DNA of 64,000 nt from Thalassovita gelatinovora (GTDB taxonomy: Bacteria; Pseudomonadota; Alphaproteobacteria; Rhodobacterales; Rhodobacteraceae), in assembly GCF_001458355.1 (NCBI RefSeq), contig NZ_CYSA01000027.1, forward strand, positions 62,001 through 126,000, in the 5' to 3' direction. Below the pieces are notes generated by a model. The model did no database searches, was not told the origin of the DNA, and saw nothing but the letters and a program-made list of their open reading frames with translations. Made by a program: the position numbers and the translations under genes. Each line of letters starts with the position of its first letter. Within the stretch, counting starts at the first letter, position 1. Below, in pieces: positions 59,591-64,000 of this stretch.

Positions 59591-59644
59591 GGTCTGTCTC
59601 AAGAACTCTATCTATTCCAACTTCCAATCGTAAGGAGATACATC

Positions 59645-59869
59645 ATGGAAGGTGAACTGGCACATATCGGCGCAGGTCTGGCAGCAATCGGTTCGGGTGC
59701 AGCCGCAATCGGTGTGGGTAACGTCGCAGGTAACTACCTGGCAGGCGCCCTGCGCAACCCGTCGGCAGCTGCGTCGCAGACCGCCACCCTGTTCATCGGC
59801 ATCGCGTTTGCAGAAGCACTGGGGATCTTTTCGTTCCTCGTCGCTCTGCTGCTGATGTTCGCCGTCTAA
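59645..59869 (+). CDS. atpE: ATP synthase Fo subunit c
   Basis: This 74-residue hairpin protein forms the proton-driven ring. The two helices are visible ([20 protein letters not shown] and [20 protein letters not shown]) with the RNPSA loop; Glu in AFAEALG is the proton site. TAAGGAGATAC precedes the ATG. Confidence 0.97.
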   Translation: MEGELAHIGAGLAAIGSGAAAIGVGNVAGNYLAGALRNPSAAASQTATLFIGIAFAEALGIFSFLVALLLMFAV

Positions 59870-59949
59870 GCCTTACGGAACACATCCTTACGGCCGGGTG
59901 GGCGCAGCGCGCCTTCCCGGTGTAACCGGAAGTTCCCAAGGAGGACGTC

Positions 59950-60510
59950 ATGGCGACTGAAACGCACGAAGCCGCAGGCCACGCTGCCGAGGCAATGCAA
60001 GGGGGGCACGAAGCTGCCGCTCCGGGTATGCCGCAGCTGGATTTTTCCACCTGGGGTAACCAGATTTTTTGGCTTCTGGTCACGCTGGTCGTGATCTATT
60101 TCGTCCTGTCGCGCATCGCGCTGCCCCGCATTGCTGCGGTTCTGGCCGAGCGTCAGGGGACAATTACGAATGATATCGCTAAGGCTGAAGAGCTGAAGGC
60201 GAAGGCACTGGACGCGGAAGAGGCTTATAACAAAGCCTTGGCCGAAGCCCGTGCCGAAGCTCAGCGCATTGGTGCTGAAGCCAAGGCCGAAATGCAGGCG
60301 GAACTCGATACAGCGGTTGCCAAAGCCGATGCCGAGATCGCCGTCAAACTGGCCGAAGGTGAAAAAGTCATCGCCGAGATCCGCGCTAATGCCCTCGACA
60401 GCATCAAGGATGTTGCCAAGGACACCGCCGCAGAAATCATCGCCGCCCTGGGCAGCGAAGCCGATGCGAAAACCGTCGACGCAGCCGTGGCTGCCCGGAT
60501 CAAGGGGTAA
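59950..60510 (+). CDS. atpF': ATP synthase Fo subunit b'
   Basis: This 186-residue protein has one membrane helix ([19 protein letters not shown]) and a long charged Ala/Glu/Lys-rich stalk helix. A second b-type subunit in the same operon identifies it as b', which pairs with b in these bacteria. An extra N-terminal stretch of about 30 residues ([20 protein letters not shown]) precedes the helix. AAGGAGGAC precedes the ATG. Confidence 0.93.
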   Translation: MATETHEAAGHAAEAMQGGHEAAAPGMPQLDFSTWGNQIFWLLVTLVVIYFVLSRIALPRIAAVLAERQGTITNDIAKAEELKAKALDAEEAYNKALAEARAEAQRIGAEAKAEMQAELDTAVAKADAEIAVKLAEGEKVIAEIRANALDSIKDVAKDTAAEIIAALGSEADAKTVDAAVAARIKG

Positions 60511-60515
60511 GGGAT

Positions 60516-61073
60516 ATGCGTAAACTGGCAACTCTTTTCGCCCTGACAGCGGCCAGCCCGGCCCTTGCGGCGTCTGGCCCGTTCTTTTCGTTGCACAACA
60601 CGAATTTCATCGTGTTGCTGGCATTCATCCTGTTCATCGCGGTGCTGTTCTACTTCAAGGTACCCGGCATGATCGGCGGGATGCTGGACAAGCGGTCCGA
60701 GGGTATCAAGTCCGATCTGGACGAAGCCCGTGCCCTGCGCGAAGAAGCCCAAGCCGTTCTGGCCTCCTACGAGCGCAAGCAGCAGGAAGTTCAGGAACAG
60801 GCCGACCGGATCGTCGCGCAAGCCAAGGAAGAAGCCGGCATCTTTGCCGAGCAGGCCAAGGTCGAGTTGGAGAAATCCATCGAACGCCGTTTGCTTTCGG
60901 CAAAGGATCAGATTGCTTCGGCCGAAGCGTCTGCGGTCAAGGATGTTCGCGATGCAGCGATCGGGATCGCCGTTGGTGCTGCCAATGACGTGATCGCCAA
61001 GAAGATGACCGCAGCGTCCGGCAACAAGCTGATCGACGCGGCTATTGCTGAAGTTGACGCAAAGCTGCACTAA
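60516..61073 (+). CDS. atpF: ATP synthase Fo subunit b
   Basis: This 185-residue protein has a cleavable-looking N terminus (LATLFALTAASPALAASG), a membrane helix (NFIVLLAFILFIAVLFYFKV) and the long stalk helix (REEAQAVLASYERKQQEVQE). It follows b' by five bases. The F1 genes are not in this window. Confidence 0.94.
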   Translation: MRKLATLFALTAASPALAASGPFFSLHNTNFIVLLAFILFIAVLFYFKVPGMIGGMLDKRSEGIKSDLDEARALREEAQAVLASYERKQQEVQEQADRIVAQAKEEAGIFAEQAKVELEKSIERRLLSAKDQIASAEASAVKDVRDAAIGIAVGAANDVIAKKMTAASGNKLIDAAIAEVDAKLH

Positions 61074-61100
61074 GACGCAACTGCGTCAGAGGATTTGCAA

Positions 61101-61133
61101 AAAAAACACCCCGCCAGTGGCGGGGTGTTTTTT
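61101..61133. terminator. Bidirectional terminator, Fo operon / pheA
   Basis: AAAAAACACCCCGCC and GGCGGGGTGTTTTTT form a perfect 15-pair stem around AGT. The A-run and T-run at the ends let it serve both the Fo operon and the convergent pheA gene. Confidence 0.93.
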
Positions 61134-61150
61134 GTCTGTCGATTGACGGG

Positions 61151-61984
61151 TCAGTGATGGCGGGTTTCGGCCGGATAGACACCCAGGATCTTGGTGTGGG
61201 TGGTGAAATAATCCAGTTCTTCCAGCGCCAGTTTGACATTCGGATCGTCCGGGTGGCCTTCGATATCGGCATAGAACTGGGTCGCGGTGAACGATCCGTT
61301 CACCATATAGCTTTCCAACTTGGTCATGTTGACACCATTGGTGGCAAAGCCGCCCATCGCCTTGTACAGCGCTGCCGGAATGTTACGGACCTGAAACACG
61401 AAAGTGGTCATCATGCAGGTTTCCCCGCGTCGGTCATGGTTCGGGTCGCGTGACATCACCAGGAACCGGGTGGTGTTATGGCCGAAATCTTCGATATCGC
61501 GGGCCAGCACGTTCAGGCCGTAAATTTCGGCAGCCAATTCCGAAGCCAGCACGCCCAGATCGGTTGCCCCGCTGGCGGCCAGATCGGCCGCCGCGCCGGC
61601 GCTGTCGGCATAGGCTTCGCCACGGATACCGTGCTGTTTGAGGAAATTGGCGCTTTGCGGCAGCAGCACCAGATGGGCATTGACCGTGTTGATCTGATCC
61701 AGCGTGACGCCGGGGTTGGCCATCAGCGCGATGCGCACCCGTACGAAAGTTTCATCGATGATATGCAGCCCGCTTTCGGGCAGCAGTCGGTGAATGTCGG
61801 CCACCCGGCCATAGGTGGAGTTTTCAATCGGCAGCATTGCCAGTTCGGCACGACCGTCGCGAACCGCCGCAATTACTTCTTCGAAGGTACGACAGGGCAG
61901 AGCTTCCATCCCGGGCCGCGCGGCGCGGCAGGCTTCGTGAGAATAGGCACCGGGTTCACCCTGGAATGCAATCCGCTTGGTCAT
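61151..61984 (-). CDS. pheA: Prephenate dehydratase
   Basis: This 277-residue monofunctional enzyme turns prephenate into phenylpyruvate. It has the FQGEPGAYSHEAC N terminus, the AMLPIENSTYGRV motif and the HNTTRFLVMSRD segment with catalytic Thr-Arg-Phe, then an ACT domain ending in FYADIEGHPDD for Phe feedback. It lacks a chorismate mutase domain, which is provided by the separate gene at 47846. Confidence 0.95.
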   Translation of the reverse strand: MTKRIAFQGEPGAYSHEACRAARPGMEALPCRTFEEVIAAVRDGRAELAMLPIENSTYGRVADIHRLLPESGLHIIDETFVRVRIALMANPGVTLDQINTVNAHLVLLPQSANFLKQHGIRGEAYADSAGAAADLAASGATDLGVLASELAAEIYGLNVLARDIEDFGHNTTRFLVMSRDPNHDRRGETCMMTTFVFQVRNIPAALYKAMGGFATNGVNMTKLESYMVNGSFTATQFYADIEGHPDDPNVKLALEELDYFTTHTKILGVYPAETRHH

Positions 61985-62103
61985 ATGTTGTTTTTCCTGT
62001 CACTTTGCCCCACTTAGGCGTTTGGTCGCGCAAACTACACCTTGCACAAGACAAGGGGAAGCGGATACATACGCGCCGACAGACACGAAACGGATGGGCT
62101 CCC

Positions 62104-62628
62104 ATGTTTGATACGATGACCCTTACGAAAGCTGGTGGCGCGCTGTGCGGAACGCTCTTGGTGTTCTTGCTCGGTAATTGGGCTGCAGAGACACTTTATT
62201 CAATGGAAGGTGGTCACGGCGATCACGCTGAACAAGCCTATGTCATTGATACTGGCGCGGATGATGACCAGGGTGAAGAAGTCGTCGAAGAAGGTCCGAG
62301 CTTTGAAGAAGTGCTGGCCGAAGCCGATGTCGCCAAAGGCGCCAAGGTGTTTTCGAAGTGTAAAGCCTGCCACAAGATCGAAGAAGGCGCCAACGCAACC
62401 GGCCCGTCGCTCTACGGCGTTGTGGGCCGCACTGTCGGTTCGATAGACGGATTTGGATATTCGGGAAGCTTGGTCGCTGTTGCCGATGTCTGGTCCCCGG
62501 ATCATCTGAACGATTTCCTGACCAATCCGAAAGGGTTCGCGCCAGGCACCAAGATGTCATTCGCTGGTCTGAAGAAGATCACCGACCGGGCCAATCTTGT
62601 CGCTTATCTGGATAGCCTGGACGACTGA
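62104..62628 (+). CDS. cycM: Membrane-anchored cytochrome c (CycM/cy type)
   Basis: This 174-residue protein has an uncleaved N-terminal anchor (GGALCGTLLVFLLGNWAAE), an acidic linker (residues about 45-75) and a class I cytochrome c domain with heme motif CKACH (86-90) and axial Met151 (TKMSF). It moves electrons from the bc1 complex to the terminal oxidase. The pheA-cycM divergent pair is common in Rhodobacteraceae. Confidence 0.93.
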   Translation: MFDTMTLTKAGGALCGTLLVFLLGNWAAETLYSMEGGHGDHAEQAYVIDTGADDDQGEEVVEEGPSFEEVLAEADVAKGAKVFSKCKACHKIEEGANATGPSLYGVVGRTVGSIDGFGYSGSLVAVADVWSPDHLNDFLTNPKGFAPGTKMSFAGLKKITDRANLVAYLDSLDD

Positions 62629-62657
62629 GCGAACGCGTTTCGGGACGAATTTCAAAG

Positions 62658-62686
62658 CCGCTGTCCACATCGGACGGCGGTTTTTT
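62658..62686 (+). terminator. Rho-independent terminator after cycM
   Basis: CCGCTGTCC and GGACGGCGG pair over nine positions with one G-T pair around a five-base loop, followed by TTTTTT, 30 bases after the cycM stop. Confidence 0.85.
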
Positions 62687-62795
62687 GTTGGTACATGGGG
62701 ATAATCACGTTTTGATCAGGTAATCTTGTCTTGAACCTGCAATATGTCTCTATAGCTTGACCCAAAAAGCAGAAGTCCATGCAGGAGAACCCGAG

Positions 62796-64000
62796 ATGAT
62801 CCCTGACCACCGGGAAAACACGAATCAATCCACCACTAAAGCCATTGCCACGCCGGCCTTATGGCGCGTGTTGACGATGATGATGGTGCTGGGTTTGACA
62901 TTGCTGGCACTGCCACTGCGGGCGGAAGAAAAGATCATCCACAGCCACGGGATTTCTGCCTTCGGGGATCTGAAATACGAAGCAGATTTCGCGCATTTCG
63001 ATTACGTCAATCCTGACGCGCCCAAGGGCGGGGAATTTTCGACCTGGACGTCGGGTACGTTCGACAGCCTGTCGCCCTATATCCTGAAGGGGAATGCGGC
63101 GGCGATGTCATCGGTGTTCTTTGACAGTCTGCTGACCGGAAATCTGGATGAACCTGACGCCGCCTATGGATTGGTGGCGGAAAGCCTGGACTATCCCGAA
63201 AGCCGAGAATGGGTGGTGTTCCACTTGCGACCCGAAGCGGTATTTTCGGACGGTTCCCGGATCACCGCGCAGGATGTGATGTTTTCCTTCAACGTGCTGC
63301 GCGACAAGGGGGTACCGGTCTACAAGGTTTTGCTCAAGGATGTTCAGAGTGTCGAGGCGCTGGATTCAGCCACGGTGAAATTCACCTTCGATCCCGATGG
63401 ACCATTGCGTGAAATGATCATGACAGTGGGCGGTTTGCCGATCTTTTCTGCAGCCTATTACGCGGATCGTGATTTTTCGGAATCGTCGCTGGAACCGCCT
63501 TTGGGATCGGGGCCTTATGAATTGTTGTCGGTCGATCCGGGTCGGTCGGTCAAGTACAAGCGGCGCGACGATTATTGGGCTAAGGATCTGAACGTGAATG
63601 TGGGTCAGAACAATTTCGATGTTCTGACGGTGGAATATTACGCCGATTACACCTCGGCCTTTGAGGCGTTCAAGGGAGGGGCCTATAGTTACCGCGAAGA
63701 ATTCCTGTCGCTGCTCTGGGCCACCGGCTATGATTTTCCGGCTATCGACAAAGGTTGGGTCAAGGTGGAAACCCTGCCCGACGGTCGCCCGGCGGGGACG
63801 CAAGGGTGGTGGTTTAACCTCCGCCGCCCGATTTTTGCCGACCCGAAGGTGCGGCAGGCGATTTCGATGGCGTTCAATTTCGAATGGTCGAACGAAAGCC
63901 TGTTTTACGGGTTGTACGAACGCACTGACAGTTTCTGGGAAAATTCCGATCTGCAAGCAGACGGGCTGCCTTCAGAGGCGGAATTGGCGCTGTTGGAACC
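62796..64000 (+). CDS. YejA-type peptide ABC transporter binding protein, partial
   Basis: The frame runs past the window edge; 401 codons are present. It starts at ATG 62796 after AGGAGAACC. A long N-terminal region holds a hydrophobic signal segment (TMMMVLGLTLLALPLRAEE), then the SBP family 5 domain with HGISAFGDLKYEADF, DYVNPDAPKGGEFS and VFSDGSRITAQDVMFSFNVL, the pattern of YejA/microcin C binding proteins. It should deliver oligopeptides to a YejBEF-type permease encoded further right. Confidence 0.9.
   Translation, partial: MIPDHRENTNQSTTKAIATPALWRVLTMMMVLGLTLLALPLRAEEKIIHSHGISAFGDLKYEADFAHFDYVNPDAPKGGEFSTWTSGTFDSLSPYILKGNAAAMSSVFFDSLLTGNLDEPDAAYGLVAESLDYPESREWVVFHLRPEAVFSDGSRITAQDVMFSFNVLRDKGVPVYKVLLKDVQSVEALDSATVKFTFDPDGPLREMIMTVGGLPIFSAAYYADRDFSESSLEPPLGSGPYELLSVDPGRSVKYKRRDDYWAKDLNVNVGQNNFDVLTVEYYADYTSAFEAFKGGAYSYREEFLSLLWATGYDFPAIDKGWVKVETLPDGRPAGTQGWWFNLRRPIFADPKVRQAISMAFNFEWSNESLFYGLYERTDSFWENSDLQADGLPSEAELALLE

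Overview
The window looks like a chromosome segment of a marine-type alphaproteobacterium of the Rhodobacterales (Roseobacter group). The evidence is the host gene set: an alphaproteobacterial Fo operon (atpI-atpB-atpE-atpF'-atpF), pheA next to a membrane-anchored cytochrome c of the CycM type, ffh-GNAT-chorismate mutase-rpsP in one run, and many TRAP and tripartite tricarboxylate (TTT) transporters.

Region 1 (1 to about 17,120) is one end of a Mu-like transposable prophage that runs leftward out of the window. Read on the minus strand from 15.2 kb it goes: small early regulator, small early genes, a ParB-like protein, the MuA-type DDE transposase, the MuB-type ATPase, small early/middle genes (DUF3164, HU, GemA, Mor-like activator), lysozyme, 3TM holin, DUF2730, a VpaChn25_0724-type protein, the gp27-type small terminase, DUF6527 and the gp28-type large terminase. 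A CI/LexA-like repressor (15,223) faces the other way. Two further plus-strand genes (1,928 and 13,814) are inserted in the minus-strand array like morons. To the right of the repressor are a secreted protein, a two-TM membrane protein and about 0.7 kb without a confident gene that carries repeated CTGGGAC sites and may be the transposase-binding end.

Region 2 (17.3-26.6 kb) is a catabolic cluster: a luciferase-like flavin monooxygenase, a flavin reductase, a BKACE-type enzyme, a LysR regulator, a complete TRAP transporter, a shortened second luciferase-like protein, an alpha/beta hydrolase, a GST and a TetR regulator. An 18-bp dyad occurs, with 16/18 matches, both in the GST/tetR gap and in the TRAP gap, so the TetR protein may control both.

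Region 3 (26.6-47.3 kb) is a second metabolic island: three Gfo/Idh/MocA oxidoreductases, OsmC, an AEC transporter, two TTT transporters, a TRAP-type binding protein without signal peptide, an Ldh2-type dehydrogenase, two cupins, a FadR-type GntR regulator, a 3-hydroxyisobutyrate-dehydrogenase-like enzyme, a DHDPS-family lyase, a zinc alcohol dehydrogenase and a YfcG-type GST. Perfect ATTGGT/AATGGT dyads lie upstream of the GntR gene and in the ADH/GST gap. The gene set fits uptake and oxidation of an organic or sugar acid, but the substrate cannot be read from sequence.

Region 4 (47.4-64 kb) is mostly housekeeping: rpsP, chorismate mutase, three tandem GNAT acetyltransferases, ffh, a multi-TM protein, a glycosyltransferase-like protein, an MtfA-type peptidase, AzoR, a LysR/EamA pair, an ArsR-like regulator, the ATP synthase Fo operon, pheA, cycM and the start of a YejA-type peptide-binding protein cut by the window edge. 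I saw no rRNA, tRNA or CRISPR array.
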